The notes under the pieces are model-generated. The model was given only the letters and a program-made list of their open reading frames with translations, made no database searches and was not told the DNA's origin. The translations under genes were made by a program, and so were the position numbers. From positions 1-64,000 of the forward strand of contig CAWBNC010000035.1 in NCBI GenBank assembly GCA_963789785.1: a stretch of DNA of 64,000 bases. Reading direction: 5' to 3'. Of this stretch, positions 56,876 to 64,000 are shown piece after piece; the first letter of the stretch is position 1, and every line of letters starts with the position of its first letter. This DNA is from JAEULH01 sp963789785. GTDB taxonomy: Bacteria; Pseudomonadota; Alphaproteobacteria; Rhodospirillales; Defluviicoccaceae.

Positions 56876-58006
56876 TTGGATCTGCGTCAGGATCTGCGCC
56901 GAAACAGCGAGACCACGGCTACCGATCCCGTTATCGCCCGGCTGCGCGGGATCGAGAAGACCTTCGACGGCGAGTCCCTCGTCGTCAAGGGCGTCGATCT
57001 CGACATCCTGCGCGGCGAGTTCCTGACGCTGCTCGGGCCTTCAGGCTCGGGGAAGACGACAATTTTGATGATGCTCGCCGGCTTTGAGACGCCGACCAGC
57101 GGCGAAATCGTGATCGATGGCCGGCCGGTGGCCCATCTGCCGCCGCACAAGCGCGACATCGGCATCGTCTTTCAGAGCTACGCCCTGTTTCCGCACATGA
57201 CGGTGGCCGAAAACCTCGCGTTTCCGCTTCGGGTCCGTCATCGCCCGCAGGGCGAGATCCGCGACCGGGTCGAACGCGCGCTCGCCATCGTTCGCCTCGG
57301 CGGGTTCGGCGGCCGCCGGCCGAACCAGCTCTCCGGCGGCCAGCAGCAGCGTGTCGCACTGGCCCGCGCCCTCGTCTTCGCGCCGAAGCTGGTGCTGATG
57401 GACGAGCCGCTCGGCGCGCTCGACAAGCAGCTGCGCGAGCAGATGCAGATCGAGATCAAGCACATCCACCAGACCCTCGGCGTCACCTTCGTCTACGTCA
57501 CCCACGACCAGGGCGAGGCCCTGACCATGTCCGACCGGGTGGCGGTGATGAGCAATGGGACCATCGAACAGCTCGACACGCCCGAGCATATCTACGAGGC
57601 GCCGTTGAACGCCTTCGTCGCCCACTTCATCGGCGAGAACAATCGCCTGCCGGGGCGCATTCTTTCCGTCGATGGCGAAACCTGCGTGGTCGAGGTCGCC
57701 GACGGCTGGCGGATCTCCGCGCTATGCGTCGGCAAGGGCGTGGCCGGAGCGCCGACGACCGTGAGCCTGCGCCCCGAGCGGGTGCGCTTCGGCGACGACG
57801 CGAGCGGCTGCGTCAATCGCTTCGAGGCCGAGGTTCGCGAGCTGATCTACCTCGGCGACCACACCCGACTGCGGCTCTCCACCTGCGGCCAGGACGAGTT
57901 CGTGCTGAAGTTGGCGCACACCCGCGGCGCGCCGCACCTGCGCCCCGGCGCCCGCATCGTCGTCGGCTTCGCGCTGGAGGACTGCCGGGCGCTGGATCCC
58001 GGTTGA
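56876..58006 (+). CDS. potA: polyamine-type ABC transporter ATP-binding protein (PotA-like)
   Basis: The 376-residue ATPase has Walker A LLGPSGSGKTTILMMLAG (about residue 54), Q-loop VFQSYALFPHMTVAENL, signature QLSGGQQQRVALARAL (about 151), Walker B LVLMDEPLGALD and the switch VYVTHDQGEA. The C-terminal TOBE domain begins near residue 270 (LPGRILSVDGETC). The sequence pattern is PotA/spermidine-putrescine type. The likely start is TTG at 56876. It is transcribed toward the permease genes, so unlike most pot operons the ATPase lies on the opposite strand. Confidence 0.88.
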   Translation: MDLRQDLRRNSETTATDPVIARLRGIEKTFDGESLVVKGVDLDILRGEFLTLLGPSGSGKTTILMMLAGFETPTSGEIVIDGRPVAHLPPHKRDIGIVFQSYALFPHMTVAENLAFPLRVRHRPQGEIRDRVERALAIVRLGGFGGRRPNQLSGGQQQRVALARALVFAPKLVLMDEPLGALDKQLREQMQIEIKHIHQTLGVTFVYVTHDQGEALTMSDRVAVMSNGTIEQLDTPEHIYEAPLNAFVAHFIGENNRLPGRILSVDGETCVVEVADGWRISALCVGKGVAGAPTTVSLRPERVRFGDDASGCVNRFEAEVRELIYLGDHTRLRLSTCGQDEFVLKLAHTRGAPHLRPGARIVVGFALEDCRALDPG

Positions 58007-58014
58007 CGCTCGCT

Positions 58015-58863
58015 CTACGGGTCTTTCCGCTGGCCGGCGAGGCGCTCGTTACGCCGGCGCAGCGCCTCCATGGTCGCCATCAGGGCGGTGGCGAAGATGA
58101 TCAGCAGCGTCGCGACAGCGGTGATCGCCGGAGTGACGTGTTCGCGGATGCCGTCGAAGATCTCCCGCGGCAGGGTGCGCTCGCCGGGCCCGCCGATGAA
58201 CAGGACGACGATAACCTCGTCGAAAGAGGTGGCGAAGGCGAACAGCCCGCCGGAGATCAGCCCCGGCGCGATCAGCGGCATGACGACCCGGAAGAAGACC
58301 GTCAGCGGCGGCGCGCCGAGGCTGGCGGCGGCCCGCACCAGGCTGTCGTCGAAAGTCGCGAGAGTGGCCGAGACGGTGATGAAGACGAACGGCGCGCCGA
58401 GGGCGGCGTGAGCCAGGATCAGGCCCGCGAAGCTGTTCACCAGGCCCAGCGGCGCGAAAAAGAAGTACATGCCAACCGCTGTGATGATGACCGGCACGAT
58501 CATCGGCGAGATCAGCAGGCCGGTGATGACCGCCTTGCCGCGCAGTCGCGCCTGGGACAGGCCGACGGCGGCGAGGGTGCCGAGGACGGTCGCCAGCGCT
58601 GTTGCCGGAAGCGCGATGATCAGGCTGTTGGTGAGCGCCCGCAGCCACTTTTCGGTCGTCAGCACCTCGGCGTACCAGCGCAACGACAGGCCGTCGAGGG
58701 GGTAGGTAAGAAAGGAGCCGCCGTTGAAGGACAGCGGCACGATCGCCAGGATCGGCGCAATGAGAAACAGAAGGACCAGAACGGCATAAGCCACGAGGAT
58801 TCGCCGCGACCAGCGCCCGCTTTGTGGCGGAGTCAGGCCCTCGACTTTTTGACGTGCGCGCAT
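58015..58863 (-). CDS. potC: polyamine-type ABC transporter permease (PotC-like)
   Basis: This 282-residue inner-membrane protein has six helices. Examples are ILVAYAVLVLLFLIAPILAI, TNSLIIALPATALATVLGTL and AVITGLLISPMIVPVIITAV. The EAA-like cytoplasmic loop VRAAASLGAPPLTVFFRVVMPLIAPG contacts the ATPase. It follows the family pattern of the second permease in spermidine/putrescine systems. Its start overlaps the PotB-like stop by one base. It converges with potA, with only 8 bp between stops. Confidence 0.9.
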   Translation of the reverse strand: MRARQKVEGLTPPQSGRWSRRILVAYAVLVLLFLIAPILAIVPLSFNGGSFLTYPLDGLSLRWYAEVLTTEKWLRALTNSLIIALPATALATVLGTLAAVGLSQARLRGKAVITGLLISPMIVPVIITAVGMYFFFAPLGLVNSFAGLILAHAALGAPFVFITVSATLATFDDSLVRAAASLGAPPLTVFFRVVMPLIAPGLISGGLFAFATSFDEVIVVLFIGGPGERTLPREIFDGIREHVTPAITAVATLLIIFATALMATMEALRRRNERLAGQRKDP

Positions 58864-60122
58864 CAGCCGAGGCGCACCCCGGCGGTGCCGGCGATCCGGA
58901 CGTAGACCGCGTAGAGCACCCCGGTGGCGGTAAGGAGCAGGGTCGCCAGCGCCGCCGCCAGGCCCCAGTTCACCGTCCGGGTGGTGTAAAAAGCGATGAA
59001 GTAGCTGACCATCTGGTCATTGGCGCCGCCGACCAGGGCCGGCGTGATGTAGTAGCCGATGGCGAGGATGAACACGAGCAGACCGCCGGCGCCGATACCG
59101 GGCAGGCTCTGCGGAAGATAGACGCGCACGAAGGCGGTTGGCGGCGGGGCGCCGAGCGAGGCGGCGGCGCGCATGGTCGCCGGGTTGATGGTCCGCATGA
59201 CGCTGTACAGCGGCAGGATCATGAACGGCAGCAGTACGTGGGTCATGGCGACGTAGACGCCGAAGCGGTTGAAGATCATCTGGACCGGCTTGTCGACAAG
59301 CCCGGCCGCCAGGAGCAGGCCGTTGATGACGCCCTCGTTCTGGAGGAGAACCACCCAGGCGCTGGTGCGCACGAGGAGCGAGGTCCAGAACGGCAGCAGA
59401 ACCAGGATCATCAGCAGGTTGCTCGTCCCGGCCGGCGCGGTCGCGATGACATAGGCGAGCGGGTAGCCGAGCATAAGACACAGCAGCGTGACCATCGCCG
59501 CGATTTCAAGAGTTCTGCCCAGAATGGTGACGAAGATTGCCTCCTCGGGCGGCACCGGAGTGATCCTGTCCGCCGCGTCGCGGCGCAAATCGAGCGCGGA
59601 GAGCAGGTAGAAGTCGGTGAGGCTGAAGGACGCCCGGCGCAGGGCCGCCCAGTAGGCCGGATCCGCCCAGCGGTCGTCCATGGCGGCGAGGCGTGACGCC
59701 GCGGTCGTCGGACCTGCCACCGACCCAGCCGCCGGATTGTCCGGTTCGGCGGCGAGCTGGCGGCCTGTCGAAAGGATCAGGCTGCGGAAGCCGGAGATGT
59801 CATGGTTAAGCCGCTGTGCCGCTCCGGCCAACGTGCGGTCGGTGAAGGCCTGCGGCAGTTCGCGGGCCAGCGTCGCTGCGACCGCCGCGGGCGGCGCGCC
59901 GATCCCGTCCCACTTGCGCAGCGCGCTTGCCGTCGCCGGCAACGTCATGGCCAGCTCCGGATCGTGAACGCTGCGAAACAGCATGTCGCCGATGGGGGCA
60001 AAGAAGACCAGCAGCAGAAACAGCCCGAGCGGCAGGACCAGCGCTAGCGCCCGCAGCATCCGCGCCCGTTCGGCTCGACGCAGGCGCGCCTTCAGTCCCG
60101 GCTGCGCCGCCTCACCCGCCAT
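58863..60122 (-). CDS. potB: polyamine-type ABC transporter permease with enlarged periplasmic region (PotB-like)
   Basis: The 419-residue permease is longer than the usual 280-310. After the first helix (ALALVLPLGLFLLLVFFAPIG) a hydrophilic insert of about 140 residues precedes the second helix (TLEIAAMVTLLCLMLGYPLAY). The remaining helices and the EAA loop MRAAASLGAPPPTAFVRVYLPQSLPG are normal. Proteins of this size occur in rhizobial-type polyamine/opine transporters. The insert probably faces the periplasm and could contact the binding protein. It is coupled to potC and lies 69 bp after the binding-protein gene. Confidence 0.87.
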   Translation of the reverse strand: MAGEAAQPGLKARLRRAERARMLRALALVLPLGLFLLLVFFAPIGDMLFRSVHDPELAMTLPATASALRKWDGIGAPPAAVAATLARELPQAFTDRTLAGAAQRLNHDISGFRSLILSTGRQLAAEPDNPAAGSVAGPTTAASRLAAMDDRWADPAYWAALRRASFSLTDFYLLSALDLRRDAADRITPVPPEEAIFVTILGRTLEIAAMVTLLCLMLGYPLAYVIATAPAGTSNLLMILVLLPFWTSLLVRTSAWVVLLQNEGVINGLLLAAGLVDKPVQMIFNRFGVYVAMTHVLLPFMILPLYSVMRTINPATMRAAASLGAPPPTAFVRVYLPQSLPGIGAGGLLVFILAIGYYITPALVGGANDQMVSYFIAFYTTRTVNWGLAAALATLLLTATGVLYAVYVRIAGTAGVRLG

Positions 60123-60191
60123 CGCGCCTGCCGTCCCAGGTGGTCACGCAAACCCACACCATCGGTACGATCTTGTTCTTCAAGACAAGCG

Positions 60192-61232
60192 CTACTGCGC
60201 TGCCCAGGAGTTGAAGCGCTTGTTGAGCTCGTCGATATGATCCGTCCAGAAGCGAACGTTGAGCGGAACCGAGACTTCGAGGTTCTGCGGCGCGCTCGGC
60301 AGGTTCTTCAGCAACTTGGGCGGGATGCTCTGCATCGCCGCCTTGTTGGTCACGCCGTAAGAAATGTATTCGGGTAGTTGCGCCTGACGCTTGGCGTCGC
60401 TCATGAAGGCAATCAACTTAATTCCCTGATCGGCGTTGGGGCTGCCGGTGAGGATCACCCACGAATCGACGGCGTAGATGCTCCCCGGCCAGACGATGCG
60501 GAAATCCTTGCCCTCACGAACCGGCGCGTCGAGCCGGCCGTTGTAGACCGAGGTCATGGTGACCTCGCCGGAGGCCAGAAGCTGCGGCGGCTGGGCACCC
60601 GCCTCCCACCAGATGATGTGGGGCTTGATCTTGTCGAGCTTGGCGAACGCCCGGTCGACGCCTTCCTTCGTTGCCAGTACGGTGTAAACGTCCTTCGGCG
60701 CGACCCCATCGGCCATCAGCGCAAACTCGAGCGTGTATTTTGGTCCTTTGCGCATGCCCCGCTTGCCCGGAAAGTGTTCCACGTCCCAAAAATCCGCCCA
60801 GGATTTCGGCCCGCCTTTCGGAAACTTGGCGGCGTCATAGGCGAGCACCGTCGACCAGACGATCGCGCCGACGCCGCAGTCGCTGACCGCGCTATCCAGG
60901 AATTTGTCACGCCCGCCGAGCGCGTCCCAGTCGATCGGCATCAGCAGGCCTTCATCGCAGCCGATGCTGAGCTCCTCGGCTTCGGCCTGGACCACGTCCC
61001 AGGAAACGGCGCCACCCTCGACCTTGGCCCGCAGCGTGCCGATGCCGCCGTCCCACGAGTCCTCGACCAGAGGAATTCCTGTCTGTTTCCTGAACGGCTC
61101 GAAGTAGACCTTGCGCTGGGCGTCCTGGTAGGAACCGCCCCAGGAGACGACGCTCAGGTCGCGCGCCGAGGCGGCGCCGGCAAGCGTCATCACGCTAACG
61201 GCCGCGATCGCCGTCTTGATCAGTACGTTCAT
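60192..61232 (-). CDS. potD: periplasmic polyamine-type binding protein (PotD-like)
   Basis: The 346-residue solute-binding protein has a signal peptide (MNVLIKTAIAAVSVMTLAGA, cleaved near ASA/RD). Lobe signatures include LSVVSWGGSYQDAQRKVYFE, WDVVQAEAEELSIGCDEGLL and KGGPKSWADFWDVEHFPGKR, and WPGSIYAVDSWVILTGSPN. These match the PotD/PotF-like extracellular family 1. Conserved acidic and Trp residues at the cleft suggest an amine ligand, which is an inference. ATG 61232 gives the clean signal peptide; longer frames do not. Confidence 0.88.
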   Translation of the reverse strand: MNVLIKTAIAAVSVMTLAGAASARDLSVVSWGGSYQDAQRKVYFEPFRKQTGIPLVEDSWDGGIGTLRAKVEGGAVSWDVVQAEAEELSIGCDEGLLMPIDWDALGGRDKFLDSAVSDCGVGAIVWSTVLAYDAAKFPKGGPKSWADFWDVEHFPGKRGMRKGPKYTLEFALMADGVAPKDVYTVLATKEGVDRAFAKLDKIKPHIIWWEAGAQPPQLLASGEVTMTSVYNGRLDAPVREGKDFRIVWPGSIYAVDSWVILTGSPNADQGIKLIAFMSDAKRQAQLPEYISYGVTNKAAMQSIPPKLLKNLPSAPQNLEVSVPLNVRFWTDHIDELNKRFNSWAAQ

Positions 61233-61372
61233 GAAGGTTCCGTCTCCCATCCGCGTTCCCGGCACTGGCTTGACATGTGCCGTTGGGGCGTCGATCACGC
61301 CTCTATGGAAGAAGCGTACTCGCTCTCAGCCGGAACGGACAAGCATTCGCGCAATTGGGCTCGCCCGCCGGC

Positions 61373-62872
61373 TCAAGCCCAGGTGCGGGCGGTGCGGCGG
61401 TCGGGGCGGAGTTCCACGAGGCGGTGGTTGTTGGTATCGGCCACCAGCAGCCGATCCGGCCCAGCGACAGCGACGCCCGACGGCTCGTTGCAGGAAAACG
61501 CGCCATCGACGGACGCGAACGTGCGCTCGCCAAGGTCGCTGACCTGACCCGCGAGCGGATCGATCACCCGCAGCACGCCGTTGTAGCTGTCGGCGACAAC
61601 GAGCCGGCCGCGCCACCAGTCGATACCGAGGCAATGCTGGAACCGGGCCATCGCGAGTGCACCGTTGACGTGGCCGAACTCGAAGAGCCCGGCGCCCGCC
61701 AGCGTTCGCACGTGACCGCCATGGTCGAGGTCGAGCGCACGTACGGCAGAGGTCTCGCTGTCGACGAAGTAAAGCCTCGTCGCTGCGCCATTGAGCGCCA
61801 GAGCCGAAGGCTGGGCCAGCTGCGCGGCGCGGGCGGGGCCGTCGACGAGATCCTCAAGACCGGTTCCGGCCATGACCTCGAGCATCCCGCTTCCAAGGTC
61901 AATCGCGCCGACCTGGTGCGTTCCCGCGTTGCTGAAAAACAGCCGCGGGCCGCGCAAGGCGAGATCCCATACCGACGCCAGCGCGACTTCGTGCGCCGGC
62001 AGCGTCCGCTGAAGGACCCCGCCGCGCATCCCGGTGCCGGCGACGGTTGAGACCACACCGGTAGCGATCTCGATCTTGCGGATCGCATGGTTGCCGGTAT
62101 CGGCGACGTAGATGAAACGGCTGTCGCAGACGAGTCCCTGCGGGCCGTTGAAGGCGCTATCGGCGCTGCCGAGGTCGATGAAGCCAGGCAGGCCGCACCC
62201 GAACCGCCGCACCTCCCGGCCGTCATCGGCAAGGAGAACCACCTGATGATGGCCGCTATCGGCGCAGGCCCACAGGCGGCCATCGGCATCCGCACCCGCC
62301 GACGGCGGCAGCGGCTTGATGGCGGTCGGATAGCGCAGCCTCGGTTCTGTCCCGCCCGCGCCGGCAGCCGTTGCGCCTGGTTCGCGACAGGGGAGCGGCG
62401 ATGGCACGCTCGTGGTTTGGCGGCAATCGCGAACCATGCGGCCGATCCCACACAGCAGCTTGTCACCGTCCGGCTCTCCTGGCAGGTCGCCCAGCACCTT
62501 GCCGTCGGGGGCGATGAAGACCAACGTCGGCCACCCGGAGACCCCATACGCGTGCCACAGATCCAGATCGGGATCGTGAACGATCGGGTGACGGATGTCG
62601 TAGCGGGTCAATGCGTGGCTCACGGCGGCGCTGTCGCGCTCGGCCGGGAACTTCGGCGAATGAATCCCGATGACGCAGACGGAGTCGGTGGGGAAAGCAG
62701 CCATGATCCGGCGCAGCGTCGGCTGAACGTTGATGCAGTTGACGCAGCAGATCGTCCAGAAATCGAGAATGACCAGTCGGCCGCGCAGATCCGAAAGGGC
62801 AAGCGGCCGGTCTACGTTGAACCATGCAAGTCCTGGCCGGTCGAGCTCCGGCGCCGGCCTCAGCCCGAACAT
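61373..62872 (-). CDS. thioredoxin-like domain plus NHL-repeat beta-propeller protein
   Basis: The 499-residue protein has an N-terminal thioredoxin-like domain (SDLRGRLVILDFWTICCVNC, about 25-160), with a CCVNC cluster where TlpA-like proteins carry WCxxC, and the cis-Pro in VSGWPTLVFIAPDGK. From about residue 190 six NHL-type repeats follow (e.g. GPQGLVCDSRFIYVADTGNH, EPSGVAVAGPDRLLVADTNN). This is the bacterial counterpart of NHLRC2. No signal peptide is evident. It is 140 bp upstream of the binding-protein gene on the same strand and may belong to that transcript. Confidence 0.85.
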   Translation of the reverse strand: MFGLRPAPELDRPGLAWFNVDRPLALSDLRGRLVILDFWTICCVNCINVQPTLRRIMAAFPTDSVCVIGIHSPKFPAERDSAAVSHALTRYDIRHPIVHDPDLDLWHAYGVSGWPTLVFIAPDGKVLGDLPGEPDGDKLLCGIGRMVRDCRQTTSVPSPLPCREPGATAAGAGGTEPRLRYPTAIKPLPPSAGADADGRLWACADSGHHQVVLLADDGREVRRFGCGLPGFIDLGSADSAFNGPQGLVCDSRFIYVADTGNHAIRKIEIATGVVSTVAGTGMRGGVLQRTLPAHEVALASVWDLALRGPRLFFSNAGTHQVGAIDLGSGMLEVMAGTGLEDLVDGPARAAQLAQPSALALNGAATRLYFVDSETSAVRALDLDHGGHVRTLAGAGLFEFGHVNGALAMARFQHCLGIDWWRGRLVVADSYNGVLRVIDPLAGQVSDLGERTFASVDGAFSCNEPSGVAVAGPDRLLVADTNNHRLVELRPDRRTARTWA

Positions 62873-63101
62873 GCGCGTATGGCTCCCTTCGCTAATTTGA
62901 CCAGGGCGCGAGAACCTCTTCAATTTGGGGCGGCGCCTGTGCGTTGCGAGCGCGTTTTGCGTCGAGCCGGCGGATGCCGGGGCGCGCAAGTCGCCGTGGC
63001 GGACCAAGGACGCGTCTTCTACAATCGCTCCCCGGACCGGCTAAACCGGACCGTCCGCGATCCCCGCGTGAGAGGCAGCGAGCCGGCCAAAGGAGGGCCC
63101 C

Positions 63102-63938
63102 ATGACCATCAAGGATCTTCTGGTGCATATCGACGAGGGTCCCCATGCCGAGGCCAGACTGGACGCGGCGATCGGGTTGGCGCTGGCGCACGATGCACAT
63201 CTGATCGGCGTTCACGCGATCTCCCGGCCGCACATACCCAATTACATCTGGACGCAGATCGGCGAGGACATGCTCAGGTCGCTGGTGGCGCAGAACACCG
63301 AGAGGATGGGGCAGGCGGAAGCCGCCTTCCAGGAACGCGTGCGTCGCGCCGGGATCCGCGCCGAATGGCGGAGCGTCGAGAGCGACCCGTTGTCGGCGCT
63401 CAATCTGCACGCGCGCTACGCCGATCTGGCGGTGGTCGGCCAGCGCGATCCTTCCGGTGAGGATGCGAGCGACGACCCAGCGATCCCCGATCACCTGATC
63501 CTCTCGCTCGGCCGCCCGGTCCTTGTCGTACCCTTTGTCGGCTCCTACCCGGCCATCGGCGAGCACATCCTCGTCGCCTGGGATGCAAGCCGGCTGGCTA
63601 CGCGCGCCGTTAACGACGCGCTGCCGCTGCTGGTCCACGCAAAGTCGGTGAGCGTGCTCGCGGTCAATCCGCACGGCGGGACGGACGGGGACGGGCAGAT
63701 CCCAAGCGCCGACATCTGCCTTCACCTTGCCCGTCACGGGGTCAAAACCGAAGCCGAACACCTCTACGCGGACGATCTGGACGTCGGCGATATCCTGCTT
63801 GATCGCGCCGCCGACATTGGCGCCGACCTGATTGTCAGCGGCGCATACGGCCATGCCCGGTGGCGCGAGCTGGTCCTCGGCGGTGTCACGCGGCACCTAC
63901 TGCGGCACATGACGGTCCCCGTTTTCCTCTCGCACTAA
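63102..63938 (+). CDS. tandem universal stress protein (UspA family)
   Basis: The 278-residue protein contains two Usp domains, about 1-145 and 150-278. The first starts MTIKDLLVHIDEGPHAEARLD. The second starts GEHILVAWDASRLATRAVNDAL and ends with the ATP-binding type signature VSGAYGHARWRELVLGGVTRHLL (G-X2-G-X8-G pattern) and PVFLSH. The first domain lacks a clear G-X2-G loop and may not bind ATP. Such proteins accumulate under starvation and other stress. GGAGG lies 7 bases before ATG 63102. Confidence 0.9.
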   Translation: MTIKDLLVHIDEGPHAEARLDAAIGLALAHDAHLIGVHAISRPHIPNYIWTQIGEDMLRSLVAQNTERMGQAEAAFQERVRRAGIRAEWRSVESDPLSALNLHARYADLAVVGQRDPSGEDASDDPAIPDHLILSLGRPVLVVPFVGSYPAIGEHILVAWDASRLATRAVNDALPLLVHAKSVSVLAVNPHGGTDGDGQIPSADICLHLARHGVKTEAEHLYADDLDVGDILLDRAADIGADLIVSGAYGHARWRELVLGGVTRHLLRHMTVPVFLSH

Positions 63939-64000
63939 CGCGCTATCGGATACCGCCCAAGCCTGGGCGCCGGCGTCCCTTCGTGCGCGGACAGGCGGCG

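Noticed and set aside
1..64000. CRISPR arrays, tRNA or rRNA genes, prophage or integrative element
   Set aside because: No spaced direct-repeat array, cloverleaf with CCA end, rRNA-like sequence, integrase or phage structural gene was recognised by eye.

Overview
The window looks like a piece of the chromosome of a GC-rich alphaproteobacterium, most probably from the Rhodospirillales. The evidence is gene content and order: ntrB-ntrC-ntrY-ntrX-trkA-D-amino-acid aminotransferase-HAD-hfq-hflX, a three-gene proton-translocating transhydrogenase (pntAA, pntAB, pntB), 5-aminolevulinate synthase (C4 haem pathway), COQ9, a fused IspDF and the mfd-sdhE-recG neighbourhood. No rRNA, tRNA, CRISPR array, prophage or plasmid functions were seen. 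The only mobile element is a decayed IS3-family copy at the left edge.

Layout. 0-1.5 kb: IS3-family element with 17-bp inverted repeats and a 3-bp target duplication. 1.7-5.3 kb: HAD hydrolase, J-domain membrane protein, VWA-like protein, FAD oxidoreductase. 5.3-11.3 kb: mfd, sdhE, recG. 11.3-15.4 kb: DUF502 membrane protein, Nudix hydrolase, dapD, dapE, a membrane protein. 15.4-20.4 kb: def-fmt-truA, a DUF4139 protein, rmuC. 20.4-25.3 kb: the N-acetylglutaminylglutamine amide (NAGGN) osmoprotectant operon. 25.3-27.4 kb: a metallo-beta-lactamase-fold hydrolase and a NifX-like protein, divergent from an NsrR/Rrf2 regulator. 27.3-28.5 kb: ispDF. 28.6-41.9 kb: nitrogen two-component systems, trkA, D-amino-acid aminotransferase, hfq, hflX, inositol monophosphatase. 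42-46.5 kb: a 3-hydroxyisobutyrate-dehydrogenase-type enzyme, a peroxiredoxin behind a tandem 22-bp repeat, and an adenylate-forming enzyme/carrier/acyltransferase fusion. 46.7-49.9 kb: transhydrogenase operon with a strong terminator. 49.9-53.9 kb: GST, class IV aminotransferase, rpsU, a second deformylase, coq9, a 54-residue membrane protein and a PadR-like regulator. 54-63 kb: hemA and a polyamine-type module (class III aminotransferase, PotA-, PotB-, PotC- and PotD-like proteins, thioredoxin/NHL protein). 63.1-63.9 kb: a tandem universal stress protein.

A strong technical theme runs through the window. About two dozen single-base frameshifts interrupt otherwise well conserved genes, including ones expected to be essential (fmt, def, ispDF). 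Most are +1, and five lie in the identical hexamer GAGTTC/GAACTC, where restoring the frame gives GAGTC/GACTC, a GANTC site. This looks like a systematic sequence error rather than gene decay, and the frameshifted genes are annotated here as whole genes. The NAGGN genes asnO and ngg carry ten of these shifts, so whether that pathway is intact is the main unresolved biological question. I did not find a clearly undescribed system. The best leads are the three-domain acyl-activation fusion, the NsrR/NifX-like/MBL divergent cluster with its dyad, and the repeat upstream of the peroxiredoxin.
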